Positions 1-12,028 of a DNA stretch of 64,000 nucleotides are shown piece after piece. Both the position numbers and the translations under genes were made by a program. Under the pieces are notes generated by a model. The model saw nothing but the letters and a program-made list of their open reading frames with translations. It made no database searches and was not told the DNA's origin. How positions within the stretch are numbered: position 1 is the stretch's first letter; every line of letters starts with the position of its first letter. The stretch comes from Cephalotus follicularis (Eukaryota > Streptophyta > Magnoliopsida > Oxalidales > Cephalotaceae): positions 478,499 to 542,498 of the forward strand of contig BDDD01000049.1 in NCBI GenBank assembly GCA_001972305.1. The letters run 5' to 3'.

Positions 1-130
1 TCATATGCTATCCAAAAAAGGAGGAGATAATTTAAAATTGAATTTTTTTTTAGTAAAGACGAGTATTTAATTACTTTCACTATTATGCTTATTATGAGCA
101 AATTTTTGTCATCATAAAAAATGGGGAGAT
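1..130 (+). mobile_element. 3' end of the internal region of a Sirevirus-type Ty1/copia element
   Basis: AT-rich sequence directly upstream of an LTR, with no coding capacity visible. Two purine-rich runs end in GGAGAT (around 18-28) and GGGGAGAT (123-130). The second abuts the LTR start TGTTAACG and is the likely polypurine tract for plus-strand DNA synthesis. Repeated polypurine tracts before the 3' LTR are known in Sireviruses. The rest of the element lies left of the window. Confidence 0.6.
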
Positions 131-224
131 TGTTAACGTTTTTAGTCTCAATCCTAGTTTTGATGATAACATATTTGCATTTAACAAAGTTCATTTTATG
201 TGCAAGATGTTAGAAATCTCACAA

Positions 225-805
225 AAGCAAAAAGACAGTTCCTTTACAAAGACATCGATGTATTTGACAAGACATTCACGCTTTGACACAACAACATCGA
301 TGTGGTTAAAGAAAACATCGACGTCTTCAGCTCCAGAAGTTACAGGCAGTTTTTCCTCAAAGACATCGATCCTATTCTATAAAGACATCGACATCTTTGG
401 CGAAGTTTTTCCTCAAAGACATCAATCCTACTTTGTGAAGACATCGAAGTTCAACTAAAAGACATCGATGTGTTTAAGCTCAAAAGTTATAGCTCGATTT
501 GAAGAAAGGCATCGATCCTATTCTATGAAGACATCGACGTCCAACCAAAAGATATCGATCCTTCTACTATGACATCGATGTGTTTTTCATATCATTGAAG
601 ACCAGCTACAACTCCAGAAAAGACATTGATCCTTTTACTATGACATCGATGTGTTGTTCATATCTTTGAAGCTTGGCTACAACTCCAGAAAAGACATCAA
701 CACCCATATTAGACATCAACGTCTTTTCACAAAATTACGGCCTGGATGCTTGCAACGGCTAATTAACACATGAAAGACATCGATGCTTATCAAATACATC
801 GACGA
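225..805. repeat. Array a: reiterated GACATCGATG motif in copia U3
   Basis: About 17 exact or near copies of GACATCGA(T/C)G occur at irregular spacing of roughly 15-60 bases, for example near 251, 360, 382, 459, 506, 526, 571, 644, 711 and 776. Many are preceded by AAA or AGAAAA and some are followed by TCTTTT. The core CATCGATG is its own reverse complement, so the array has no strand. Spacing is irregular and intervening sequence is not repeated, so it is neither a simple tandem satellite nor a CRISPR array. Confidence 0.85.
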
Positions 806-903
806 CTTTGCTTCAATGGCCACATAACAAAGTTACAGCAAATCATGAGTTTTTCATATCTTAAAATTCCATGATTTATGCAACGGCTACAAGGAAGTTT
901 TGG

Positions 904-913
904 CTATATAAAG
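904..913 (+). promoter_or_regulatory. TATA box of the copia LTR
   Basis: CTATATAAAG, about 770 bases into the LTR and followed by a leader, as expected for the U3/R promoter. It lies just downstream of the TCGA-palindrome array. Confidence 0.65.
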
Positions 914-1462
914 GAAGATCTAAGCCTTCATAAATCACCAAGAAACAAAGAATTCAAGCATTCAAGCATTCAAGCAAATTATAAACTACAAATATCAACT
1001 GCTCTTAGTGTCTTCAAAAAGCTTCAAAGCTTTACTTTTTGTTCTTTCTTGTGATTCTAAATTGTTCTCAGCAATATAAGCTAGATCAAACCTACTGAGA
1101 GGTTGTATTGTAAACACATTTCAAACACTTGTAAAAGAGGAGAGTGAATCCTCTAAGGTCTGATTGAAGTCAATCAAGAAAAAGCTTGAGGTGTAACGAA
1201 TTGGTACCTTAATCAATTCGAGATAGTGGAAACTCAAGGAGCTCCCTTGGGAAAAGTGGACGTAGGCAAGAGTTAGCCGAACCACTCTAAACACAGAGAA
1301 TTTCTCTTTCCCTATACTCTTTACTTTTAAAGTTTTTTATTTATATTGTAAGAGCCGTTTTATTATTTCAGAATGCTTTCGCAACTTGATTACATGGTTG
1401 GAAAGTTTTAAATTCTTTCCGAGTTTTTGCTTAAGCCGAATATTTATTTATGTTGATTGTCA

Positions 1463-1504
1463 CTACCATATATGTCGTGAGAACGGGGTGTGACAATATC
1501 AGAG
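1463..1504 (+). mobile_element. LTR tail and primer-binding site of gypsy remnant X
   Basis: A sequence ending GGGGTGTGACA (1495) looks like the last bases of a gypsy 5' LTR. TATCAGAG (1497-1504) follows, matching the core of the plant initiator tRNA-Met primer site. The rest of this LTR is missing, replaced by the copia LTR that ends at 1462. Confidence 0.5.
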
Positions 1505-1513
1505 TAGTTCAAG

Positions 1514-2240
1514 ATGCTGAGGATTCAGACAAGTACTGGACCATCACCATCCTTATGGAAAAGTGATCATAATGGTTCTCCTAGTGGGAAGTCAGCGAAG
1601 ATAGATAGTAGTAGCTCGTCGAGTGTATCACCGGTGGGGTTTTCAAAGGAATTCTTCCAGGGTGACTTCCATGATGGATTTGGAGGGAGTGGTGATCAGG
1701 CACAGTTTACAGGTAACAGGAGACCAGTGCATAGTTCCCATTGGCGAAACCAGTCTGGATTTCAGAGGACCAGTCACACCTCTAACAATTGTCCCTGGTA
1801 CTTTTGGGGTTGTATGCGCTGTGGAGAGATAGGACACATAGCTAATGATTGTCCACATAGTACAGATAACAGGGAATAGTTTCTTATAGGACATTTGCTA
1901 CATGAGACACTAAAGGCATGGTATCAGCACCAGGCACGGTATCAACACCAGGCACTACAGACACAGTATCAGGTTCCACCTACACGGACTACAGTACACT
2001 GGGTCCTTCTAGAGGGACAAGTCAACAAAGAGGGAAACAGTGAATGAGAGGTCAGGATCGCTTGTATAATATGGTTACATGGATTTCTATGGACCCGAGT
2101 ATGGCACCAAGAGCTAAGACTATGGACATGGTTAAGGTTATGGATGGTGAATCTAGGGACCAAATTCTTATAGGGAGAGGAAAAGGTAATGCCCCGAAAC
2201 AACCCATTTACGCTGTAGTATATATTGCATCATATGGCAT
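1514..2240 (+). pseudogene. gypsy gag fragment with zinc knuckle (element X)
   Basis: The open stretch 1514-1879 (121 residues) ends in a nucleocapsid zinc knuckle, CMRCGEIGHIANDC (residues 100-113, CX2CX4HX4C). The region before it is Ser/Gly/Arg-rich, as in chromoviral Gag tails. After the stop at 1877-1879 a Gln/Tyr-rich stretch continues to about 2040, resembling the Gag-protease linker. The capsid domain and all of pol are missing: the fragment sits between a primer site and a 3' LTR, so this is an internally deleted element. Family assignment rests on the knuckle and primer site only. Confidence 0.6.
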
Positions 2241-2376
2241 AATATACGGATATTGTGGATAATGATTGTGCATATGGATATGCATGGTATGAGGGTATTT
2301 CTAGTACCCATATGGTATGATTGTATGTTTGTTTATGGTATTAACATTGCATGGGGGTAGATATTAGTTGAGACAC

Positions 2377-2384
2377 TATAAATA
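2377..2384 (+). promoter_or_regulatory. TATA box of element X LTR
   Basis: TATAAATA in the context ACACTATAAATAGAGCCC, followed by a CTCT-rich untranslated leader typical of plant promoters. Confidence 0.6.
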
Positions 2385-2904
2385 GAGCCCTAAACACTTC
2401 TAAACATATTCATTCTCTCTTCTCTCTCCACGTTTCTCTCTCTTTCTATCACATAAAACACCTCAAAACATACCAAAATCAACTACAAACCACCAAGAAT
2501 CATAGCGGATGGGTTGTTGATTGATCAAAACCTTGATTGACACAAGATTGAAGCCCCATATAACAAGATCTTAAGTTCTTTCTCACATTTCTAAACCTAG
2601 GAGCCAAGAACAAGCTTTAATCTTTGATAGGAACCTTCTCTGTCTACATATGCCTATGATTATACACATATGCACATGTATGAACTGTATTTATGGATTG
2701 AAATTGCTTGATTTGAATGTTAGGGTTTATAGGCAAAAATGAGGTTTTTAACCTAAAACTTGAATGAAAGGATTTGAAGGATTGAAAATGAGTTTAAAGG
2801 CATAGAAACGGATTATAGGACTTGTATTGAACTAGAAATTGAAACATTTTAAAGAAAGATTGGGATTTGCAAAACTTTTATCCTAGAACCCTAAGTTATG
2901 ATGC

Positions 2905-3165
2905 TCTAAGCGTCGACGCCCAGCCGGTGAGTGTCGCCACTTAGACGTTGGTTTAAAATGGAATCGCTTCTCAAGCTTCGACGCTTGGCCTTTCTTTGGC
3001 AGTGTTTGGATAAGCGACGATGCTTAGTCTTGAGCGTTGCCACTTAGATCCTATTCAAAATGGCTTAAAACCTACTGACTTGCCTAACTACTGACGTATG
3101 GACCTAACGGTTGACGCTTAGCGTTAAGCGTCGATGCCCAGATTCAAGGCGTTGACACTTAAAGC
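2905..3165. repeat. Array b: GCGTCGACGC-type motif in X LTR
   Basis: Degenerate copies of GCGTCGACGC (GCGTCGATGC, GCGACGATGC, CTTCGACGC) and of the companion phrase CACTTAGA/ACGCTTAG recur through this stretch. Each centres on TCGA or a one-base variant. The same motif family returns in H at 58200-58815. Confidence 0.7.
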
Positions 3166-3648
3166 CTGTATTTTTCTAAAATATTTTCAAACGGTTTTCT
3201 TTCGGGTCTTTTATTAGGCCTGTGATACATTATGGTTGGGTTTCTCCCCAGATTTTAAATATGGCATGGTAAGGGTAAGGTTGAGTCTTTAGAGTTACTC
3301 ATGGTACGTGATTGGTTAAGTTCATATAGGTCTACTGTCACGCCCTGAACCGTGGGATGGGCCCTACGGCCCGACACTTGGCAATCCGTACATTACATCA
3401 TTATCATCAACCATAAAAAATTTAAAACTTAATAATCATAATAATAAACCATTTATTTGATGTGTGGATATACAGAGTCAGTTTGATACATAAGAAACAC
3501 TCTGCTACAAACCAGCAGATAATACAAATAAATACATAATCATTTCTTGCTAATCCAACCATTAAAGCGCACTGCCGAGGAGGAGGAACTTACAATTCCT
3601 TTATCCTTCATACTACTGCGATGTGCCACCACTACCTGTTCCTGTACC

Positions 3649-3671
3649 TGGCCCATTCAAAGAATGGGTCA
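3649..3671 (-). other. Conserved LTR hairpin, E1 3' LTR copy
   Basis: On the minus strand the arms GACCCATTC and GAATGGGCC pair around a short TTT loop, with one changed base compared with the 10723-10745 copy. A second small hairpin (CAACCC...GGGTTG) precedes it. It lies 313 bases before the LTR end. Confidence 0.6.
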
Positions 3672-5266
3672 GCAACCCTGGGGGTTGTGTAGGTAACCAC
3701 ATGTACGGCACATGCCAGAGGAACAAACAATAAATAGAGGAAATGCATGCATGTCATAACATAAGTGCTGACCATAACACATAAGCCATCCCTGGTCCTC
3801 AGACTACTCTATTCAACCGTACAATCCATAAATATTCAACCGTACAATCCATAAACATTGTGCAGAGGATTCAGGTCCGGTATCCTAAGGTCTAGTCATC
3901 TACACAGTTCACCTTTAGGCTCACCTGCCCATGGAGTTCTCCTCCAGGTTCACCTGCTGAGCGGAATTCACCATTTGCTAACTTGATCTGGCAGTTCACC
4001 CTTTGGATCACCTGCTCTAGCAGAATTCACCCTTAGGTTCACCATTTGCTAGTTTGCCCGAGGATCACCTACCTAGCGGAGTTCACCCTTAGGTTCACTT
4101 GCTCAGAGGAATTCTCCCTAGTTGGGCTCACTGCTTGGGACAATCTCTATGTGGATTCACTCCTTAAGTTCACCTATCATAGGACGTCTCCTTTTCCATC
4201 ATGTATCCTTTGGCAGAGCAGGAACTCTGCTCAACAATGCATCAACCCTTCGTCAGCTCAGCACTCTTAGCGCTACGTATTGTTCTCATACCATGCTTGG
4301 TCTGCCCTTGTACAAATCCTTTAGGCAGAGGAGGAACTCTGCTCTGCTCGGACTCCTGGTCCGGCTTGGCGCTCCTCAGGAGCTAACCTTACTTTTCATT
4401 CTTTCCTATGCTTGGGGAAAGATCCTCTCCAAATCATAGGTCACCTTTGGCCTTTATGACTGAGGAGGTCCTAGGGCACATGCTTTCGGATCCTCGGACG
4501 CATGGCAGAGGAAGGCCATGTAAGGGGTCCTCTGCTCCTGAGGAGTACTGGCTCCTCGGCATATGCTCCTTGGGCATTATGCTCAACCCCGGACGTAGTA
4601 GCACTGGTAGGACACTTAGTCGTCCTCAGGCATACTTGTTCCCCGGGCATTACGCTCCTCAGGCAATATGCTCCTCGGCATATTTGCTCCCTGGGCATCA
4701 CGCTCCTCAGGCATCATGCTCCTCGGGCATTATGCTTCTCAGGCAATATGCTCCTCGAGCACTATGCTCCTCGGGCATTTACTTCATCTCTAAGTGCTTC
4801 CCAAGCACTAAGGCATTCCACATAACGGCTCCAACGTAAAAGGACAGGATCCTAATCTATCAAACAAAAACAATTACAAACACAATACACAGCAACACAT
4901 GCATTCAAATAATGAACCAAAGCAAGCAACACACACAAACACACATGCTGGTAGGCGCTCGAACATGAAGCCACCTACCTGGAAAACGGTTGGAAACGGA
5001 GATTGCTAGGCGTCCTCCTTGAACTCTGGACTTCCTTCTGGCTGAGGACTGACACACGCATTTGATCGCCTTCCACTTCACTGTTGCATGATTTCCTTCA
5101 CCTCCAGGAGATGATATATATATATTTCGAGGAAGGCCCAGCTGGTCTTCTTCTTCCTTTTTCCAGCATCTGGCCCCATCTCCCACCAATCTCGCCTTTC
5201 TCTCGATGTTTCTAAAGTGGAAGGAAGTAAGAATAGCTAAAACTGTATCTACCAGCTATTTCTTAT

Positions 5267-5274
5267 CTTTTATA
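5267..5274 (-). promoter_or_regulatory. TATA box in E1 3' LTR
   Basis: TATAAAAG on the minus strand, about 240 bases from the LTR start. The same box is at 12560-12567 in the other LTR. Confidence 0.6.
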
Positions 5275-5511
5275 ACCAAGGGAGGAAGAATCTAGAATTC
5301 TCTAGGTAATTTCCAACGGATGCAAGCCATTTCTAAGACTTGGGCCGACCTCATCTCTTGGGACAACTTCACGCTTTCCTATTTGAAGTCCAATTGCCAT
5401 AAGCTATTCACAACTCGGCCCAAAAGAGAGAAAGTAATCTCTTGGGCCCAATGGGTAAGAATAGTTTCCCAAGCCCAATATTAATTCCTTATAATATTTA
5501 GGGCCATTACA

Positions 5512-5525
5512 TCCTCCCCTCCTTA
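5512..5525 (-). other. E1 polypurine tract
   Basis: Minus-strand TAAGGAGGGGAGGA lies directly against the 3' LTR start. It follows the phrase AATCTCAGGACGAGATTTC, which resembles the usual pre-tract sequence of gypsy elements. Confidence 0.85.
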
Positions 5526-5548
5526 CAGAAATCTCGTCCTGAGATTTC

Positions 5549-8500
5549 CTAGGATAAGAATAAATGGGGGTACTTAGCCTGCATATCATCTTCTCTTTCC
5601 CAGGTACCCTCTTCCACTCTGTGGTATTGCCATATTACCTTCACCAACGGAATGGTTTTATTCCCTACTTGCTTGATTCGTTGGCCAAGAATCTGGACAT
5701 GTATCTCTTCGAAACTCATATCCGATCTTAACTCCAATGGCTCCCATCGCAGCTCATGAGAAGGGTCAGGATGATACTTCCGCAGCATCGAAACATGAAA
5801 CACATCGTGTACATCTGCCAGGCTGGGTGGTAAGGCAAGTCGATAAGCAACAGTACCCACTCTCTTAAGGATCTCAACAGGTCCTATAAAACGAGGGGTT
5901 AACTTCCCTTTCTTGCCGAACCTCATTATTCCTTTAGTCGGAGAGACTTTAAGGAATACATGATCGCCCACAGCGAACTCCAACTCTCGCCTGCGGTGGT
6001 CAGCGTAGCTTTTCTGTCTGCTTTGTGCTGTATGGGGTCTTTCCCGAATAACCTTTGCCTTCAAAGTTGTGTCTTGCACAAGCTTGGGTCCCACAAGACT
6101 ATGTTCGCCCACTTCAAACCAACAGATCGGGGTCCTGCATTTCCGTCCGTAGAGAGCCTCGAACTGTGCCATTCCAATACTGGCATGAAAACTGTTGTTG
6201 TACGAAAACTCCACTAACGGTAGATGGTCTTCCCAGCTACCTCCCCAATCCAAAACACATGCTAGTAGCATGTCTTCCAGAGTCTGAATGGTCATCTCAG
6301 ACTGTCCATCAGTCTGGGGATGGAAAGTTGCACTGAAATTAAGCTGAGTACCAAAAACCTCTTGCAGTTTCCTCCAAAACCGCAATGTAAAATGGGGGTC
6401 TCTATCAGACACCACACTGAGTGGTACTCCATGGAGCCTCACAATTTCAGCAATGTACAAATTTGCTAGTCGTGTGAGAGAAAAGTTCGTCTTGATCGCA
6501 AGAAAATGGGTTGATTTGGTAAAGCGATCAACAATTACCTAGATAGCATCACGACTATTCCTCGTTCGGGGTAGTCCTAATACAGAATCCATCGTGATGT
6601 GTTCCCATTTCCACTGTTCCACAGGCAACGGTTGCAATAATCCAGCTGGCCTTTGATATTCTGCTTTAACGTGTTGACATGTCAAACAGGAAGCGACATA
6701 CTCAGTTATCTCCTTCTTCATGTTATTCCACCAATAGCTCATCTTTAAATCTCGGTACATCTTGGTACTTCCAGGATGTACGGAGAAACTGGAGCAATGC
6801 GGTTGTGACAACAATTCATCCTTCAGCTCCTTGTCATTATGAACACATATTCTGCCATGATATCGGATCAATCCATCACCTTATACAGAAAAATCTGGTT
6901 TCAACCCTCCGTGCTCGCTCAAAGCTATCTTAAGCAGATTTCCATCATTACTTTGAGCTTCACAGATCTGGTCCATTAACCATGGACGCGTCTAAATATG
7001 AGCAATGGTTAGGCAAGCTAATCGATGGCTACGGGCGTCTGCAACCACATTAGCTTTGCCTGGATAGTACCGTATTTCACAGTTGTAGTCATTAAGCAAC
7101 TCCATCCATCTTCGTTGTCACATATTCGGGTCCTTCTACGAGAACATGTACTTTAAGCTCTTGTGATCGGTGTACACCTCGAACTTCGCACCGTATAGAT
7201 AATGCCTCCATTTACGTAGCGCGAACACTATCGCAGCTAACTCAAGATAATGAGTTGGATAGTTCTCTTTATGTGGCTTTAGCTTCCTTCAGGCGTATGC
7301 GATCACCTTTCCATTTTTCATAAGGACACATCCCAGGCCACTGCCTGATGCGTCACTGTAAACAACAAAACCTTCATTGCCCTCTAGTAAGGTTAGGACT
7401 GGTGCAGTAGTCAGACGATGCTTTAATTCTTGGAAACTTTGTTCGTAAGCATCATCCCAAACAAAAACCATATTCTTCTGCATCAATCTGGTCAGAGGTG
7501 TTGCTATCTTGGAGAATCCTTCCAGGAATCGACGGAAGTATCCTGCCAAGTCGAGAAACCTTCGGACTTCTATCACATTCGTTGGTCGTTTCCAGCTCGT
7601 CACTGCTTCAATCTTTGTAGGATCTACTGACAGTCCTGCACTGGATATAACATGACTAAGGAATGTTACCTCTGATGACCATAATTCACACTTGCTAGAC
7701 TTGGCATACAGCTGGTGGTCTCTGAGAGTTCGCAAAGCCAAGTGCAAATGTTCTCCATGCTCTTCCATTGACTTAGAATAAATCAGGATATCATCAATAA
7801 ACACTACTATAAACTAATCAAGATATGGACTGAATATTCTATTCATCAAGCTTATAAATGCAGTAGGGGCGTTAGTCACCCCAAAAGGCATTACCCAAAT
7901 TCATAGTGTCCATATCATGATCTAAAGCCAATCTTCGAGATATCCTCCGCTCTAACTCTGAGCTGGTGATATCCTGATCTTAGATCCAATTTAGAAAACA
8001 CCGAAGATCCCTTTACTTGATCAAACAGGTCATCGATGTGCGCCAATGGATACTTGTTCTTGACTGTCACTTTGCTCAGCTGCCGGTAATCTATGCACAT
8101 TCACAGGGATCCATCCTTCTTCTTAACGAACAAGACCCGTGCTCCCCACGGGGATACACTAGGTCTAACGAAACCTTTGTCCAGCAACTCCTGTAATTGT
8201 ACCTTTAATTCCTTTAACTCAGGAAGGGCCATCCGGTAAGAAGTTGTCGATATGGGAGTTGTTCCTGGTAGAAAATCTATTGCAAACTCCACATCTCTCT
8301 CAGGAGGCAAGGAGGTTAACTTGTCCAGAAGCATATCCGGGTATTCACAAACCACAGGAACATCCTCCAACTTCGGTATCCACCTGCTGTTATCCGTAAC
8401 GTGTGCCAGGTAAGCAGCACAACCCTGTTAGCCTGAAAGGTAGATATCATAGGAACTGGCTGATGCTCTAACGTCCCGAAGAACTGGAATGGAGACTGTC

Positions 8501-8930
8501 CTGGAAAATGGAAGGTTACAACCTTTACATTACAATCCACATGTGCATGATGTACTGACAGCCAATCCATACCGAGAATCAAGTCTAGATCACCCATCGG
8601 CAGCACTATGAGGTCTGCCGGAAGAACATGTCCACAAATATCGAAAGCACAAGATCTACACACCCACTAGGAGGTAACCGACTGTCCCACTGGTGTGCTG
8701 ACCTCTATCACAAAAGGTAAAGGCTCGAGCTCCACATTCATACGGATTATAAAATGAAAAGCAACATATGAATGGGATGAGCCTGGATCAATCAGAGTTC
8801 GTGCTAAAAGCTGAGACACATATACCATACATCCAATCACTGAGGGTGATCCAGCTACAGCTCGCTGATCCATCGCATATATTCTTCCTTGCACCATAGG
8901 CGCCGATCCCATCGCCTATTTGCCACGGTC
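5549..8930 (-). pseudogene. E1 pol: protease, RT, RNase H, integrase, chromodomain-like tail
   Basis: Reading 3'-ward on the minus strand: protease with LIDPGSSHSYV (near 8790; DPG where retropepsins have DSG or DTG) and LGMDWLSVHH; RT with [19 protein letters not shown] and the catalytic [13 protein letters not shown] (near 7800); RNase H with [13 protein letters not shown] (near 7350); integrase with an H2C2 finger ending CLTCQHVKAEYQRPAG, catalytic Asp in IVDRFTKS, Asp in VVSDRDPHF and Glu in TDGQSE (near 6300); then [13 protein letters not shown] and a chromodomain-like end. It closes with stop at 5549. Frames are broken, including a Trp-to-TAG change at about 6540 in the integrase core, stops near 7915, and a frameshift near 8395. 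The reading is clear; the gene is dead. Confidence 0.93.
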
Positions 8931-8934
8931 TCCT

Positions 8935-10264
8935 CGTGAACTGGTGCTAGGATGCCTTGCTGGAAACTTCCTTGTGATCGATTCGAACCTTGTCCCGTTT
9001 GGGCTCCTGTGTTGTATTGGTTCTGAGGTCATTTGACAGATATATGTTCTGGAGCTCCACAAGTCCAACATCTACCATTCTTCCACCAGCAGTCATCAGG
9101 AGCATGGTTGGTACATCCACAATGTACACAGGGTTCAACAAACTCCTATTCATCATCGACAGGTTTAGGGGAACCTCCTTGCGAAGTCATCCTTCGTTGT
9201 CGTCTCCATCGCGAGTCACGACCCGCTCTTCTTTGCTGAGAACCATGAGATTGTCTTCCCAACCTCGATAGTCCTGCTGGGCTACCAACACTGCGAGGGG
9301 ATTCACCCTGCCTTGGACTGCTGTGATATCCGGACTTGTGGGATTTATTACTACTTCCAGAGCTTTTTCCCGATTGTTCACCAGAAGGGGCAGGTCTCCG
9401 TTGGCCTGTATGAATTTCCAAACTCTGGAATCGCTGAGCCAAGGCTTCAACTTCACGTGCCCTGTTAGACAACTCAAAGAAAGATCGCAAATGCAGGGGC
9501 ACTAACTTCTCTTGAATATCATAGCGAAGTCCTCAAAGGAACTTTTTAGCTTTCCTTGACTCTGTGTTTACCATGTAAGGAGCTATCCTTGATAACTCAA
9601 TGAACTTGGCCTCATATTGGGCCATAGTCATATCTCCCTGTGTCACGTCTAGAAATTCAGCTTCTCTCTTATCAGTTTCCACCTCAGGATAGAATCTATC
9701 ATTAAACTCTACTTTAAAGGTATCCCAAGAATATGTCATCCCAGATATCTCGCACTGGGACTCGATCATCTTCCACCAGTGCTCCACTTCATCTTGTAAC
9801 ATATACGTTGCAAACATAACCTTCTGAGAGTCAGAGCAATCCATGACGTAGAAGATCTTATCCATTTGCATTAACCATCTCTCAGCCGATATACCATCAG
9901 GATCTTTTGTGAAGGCTGGATGATTTAACTTCAAGAATCCAATCAATGGGTTCTCTCGTCGTGAAGGTTGGTCGACTGATCTTCTAGCAGCTTCAGCCCG
10001 CCTAGTTGGTCTAACAGTTGATGTCTGTTCATGTATTTCTGTTGCACATACAATTGGTACAGCAGCAGGTGGTTGTTCATCTTCATCCGGCTGTCGTTGC
10101 ATAAACTCATGCATTTGACTTATCATAGAACGCATTCTCCTCATAAATCCTCTTCGTTCCTCTCTAGAAGGAGCAACAGGTTGTACTTCCTAAGGTATAT
10201 TTGCTTCTCCTTGCCCTTTGGCATTTCTATTTGTATGGGTTCGCCTAGACGACGACCCGAACAT
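8935..10264 (-). pseudogene. E1 gag: capsid and two zinc knuckles
   Basis: The probable start ATG is at 10264, where a short basic peptide begins MFGSSSRRTHTNRN, but an in-frame TAG is codon 25. The main open part (9533-10144) carries the retrotransposon Gag capsid domain, with FMQRQ, ERWLMQMDKIF, EVEHWWKMIE, and AQYEAKFIELSRIAP. A frameshift follows at about 9530, then a Ser/Arg-rich stretch. Near 9000-9150 two CCHC knuckles occur: CVHCGCTNHAPDDC and a second CWTCGAPEHISVK whose last Cys codon has become TGA. Gag packages element RNA in the cytoplasm. Confidence 0.88.
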
Positions 10265-10390
10265 ATCTCCTCATACGCTTCTACTTCATCATCCTTCCAT
10301 ACTGATTCACATAAAAGAATGGGTCAATATCCACACATATATCTTGACTCCACTTGCCAAGAGTCTTATCCCGGCATATCCGGAATAGTA

Positions 10391-10403
10391 TGGCTCTGAT
10401 AGC
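10391..10403 (-). other. E1 primer-binding site
   Basis: Minus strand TGCTATCAGAGCC lies six bases inside the 5' LTR end. It differs by one base from the initiator tRNA-Met primer site TGGTATCAGAGCC. Confidence 0.85.
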
Positions 10404-10722
10404 AAAACTTGTAACGCCCCAAACCATGGGATAGACCCCACGGCCCGACACGTGGCAATCCGTACACTACATCATTATCATCAACCATAAAAAATTTAAA
10501 ACTTAATAATCATAATATTAAACCATTTATTTAATGTGTGGATATACAGACTCAGTTCGATACATAAGAAATACTCTACTATAAACCAGCATATAATACA
10601 AATAAATACATAATTATTTCTTGCTAATCCAACCATTAAAGCGCACTGCCGAGGAGGAGGAACTTACATATCCTTTATCCTTGATGCTGCTGCGATGTGC
10701 CACCGCTACCTGTTCCTGTACC

Positions 10723-10745
10723 TGACCCATTCAAAGAATGGGTCA
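10723..10745 (-). other. Conserved LTR hairpin, E1 5' LTR copy
   Basis: Minus-strand arms TGACCCATTC and GAATGGGTCA pair perfectly around TTT. It is preceded by CAACCC...GGGTTG and followed by GGTACAGG. It lies 313 bases before the LTR end. Confidence 0.65.
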
Positions 10746-12028
10746 ACAACCCTGGGGGTTGTGTAGGTAACAACATGTACGGCACATACCAGAGGAACAA
10801 ACAATAAACAGAGGAAATGCATGCATGTCATAACATAAGTGCATACCATAACACATAAGCCATCCCTGGTGCTCAGAATACTCTACTCAACCGTACAATC
10901 CATAAATATTGCGCAGAGGAGTCAAGTCCGGTATCCTAAGGTCTTGTCATCTACATGGTTCACCTGCCCACGGAGTTGTCCTCTAGGTTCACCTGCTGAG
11001 CGGAATTCACCTTTTTCTCACCTACTCTGGCGGTTCACCCTTTGGATCATCTGCTCTAGCGGAATTCACCTTTAGGTTCACTATTTGCTAGTTCGCCCAA
11101 AGATCACCTGCCTAGCGAAGTTCACCCTTAGGTTCACCTACTCGGCAGAATTCTCCCCAGTTGGGCTCACTGCTTCGGACAATCTCTATGTGGATTCACT
11201 CCTTAAGTTCTCCTATCATAGGACATCTCCTTTTCCATCATGTATCCTTTGGCAGAGGAGGAACTCTACTCAGCAATGCATTAACCCTTCGTTAGCTCAG
11301 TACTCTTATCGCTACGCATTGCTCTCATACCAGGCTTAGTCTGCCCTTGTATAAGTCCTTTAGGCAGAGGAGGAACTCTGCTCTGCTCGGACTCCTAGTC
11401 CGGCTTGGCGCTCCTCAGGTGCTCCACCTTACTCTTCATTCTTTCCTATGCTTCGGGAAAGATCCTCTCCAAAGCATAGGTCACCTCTGGCCTTTATGAC
11501 TGAGGTGGTCCTCGGGCACATGCTTTGGGATCCTCGAACACATGACAGAGGAAGGCCATGTAGGGGATCCTCGGATGCATGGCAGAGGAAGGCCATGTAG
11601 GGGATCCTCTTCTCCCGGGGAGTACTGGCTCCTCGGCATATGCTCTTTGGGCATTATGCTCAACCCCGGATGTACTAGCACTGGTAGGACACTTAGTCCT
11701 CCTCAGGCATACTTATTCCCTGGGCATTACGCTCCTCAAGCAATATGCTCCTCGGCATATTTGCTCCCCGGGCATCACGCTCCTCAGACATCATGCTCCT
11801 CGGGCATTATGCTTCTCAGGCAATATGCTCCTCGGGAATTATGCTCCTCAAGCGTTTACTTCATCTCTAAGTGCTTCCCAAGCAGTGAGGCATTCCACAT
11901 AACGGTTCCAAGGTAAAAGGACAGGATCCTGATCTATCAAACACAAACAATTACAAACATAATACACAGCAACACATACATTTAAACAATCAACCAAAGC
12001 AATCAACACACACAAACACACATGCTGG

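Larger units (their letters stand above)
131..1462 (+). repeat. 3' LTR of a Sirevirus-type copia element
   Basis: It begins TGTTAACG after a polypurine tract and ends TTGTCA, giving TG...CA termini. A TATA box lies at 904-913. The downstream part holds the arrangement typical of Sirevirus LTRs: a lysine/serine-type leader, then a block near 1255-1290 reading AAAGTGGACGTAGGCAAG followed by GAACCACTCTAAACA. U3 (131-900) is dominated by the GACATCGATG array described separately. The target duplication cannot be checked because the 5' end lies outside the window. Confidence 0.75.
2262..3335 (+). repeat. Left part of element X 3' LTR, split by E1
   Basis: It contains a TATA box (2377-2384) followed by a CT-rich leader (2400-2460), so transcription is on the plus strand. 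The left edge is not defined; no convincing polypurine tract is visible and 2262 is approximate. The LTR stops at 3335 where E1 is inserted and resumes at 12805. Array b lies inside it. Confidence 0.5.
3336..5511 (-). repeat. E1 3' LTR (2176 bp)
   Basis: On the minus strand it starts TGTAATGGCCC and ends GGGCGTGACA. A TATA box lies at 5267-5274. It matches the LTR at 10410-12804 over its whole length but lacks a duplication of about 200 bases found there. Internal short repeats include CACCTGCTNAGCGGAATTCACC-like units (3900-4130) and GCTCCTCGGGCATTATGCTC-like units (4550-4790). Confidence 0.92.

Noticed and set aside
225..805. CRISPR-like array of GACATCGATG
   Set aside because: The DNA is eukaryotic, spacing is irregular, units are short and degenerate, and there are no cas genes.
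1497..1504. Possible tRNA gene fragments at TATCAGAG sites (also at 10391, 14238, 38946 and 61794)
   Set aside because: They match only the 3' end complement of tRNA-Met next to LTR ends, so they are primer-binding sites; no cloverleaf is present.
4046..4839. Overlapping open frames rich in Leu, Ser, Pro and Ala
   Set aside because: They read through short LTR repeats (GCTCCTCGGGCATTATGCTC and similar), occur again in the other E1 LTR in altered form, and have no conserved protein features.
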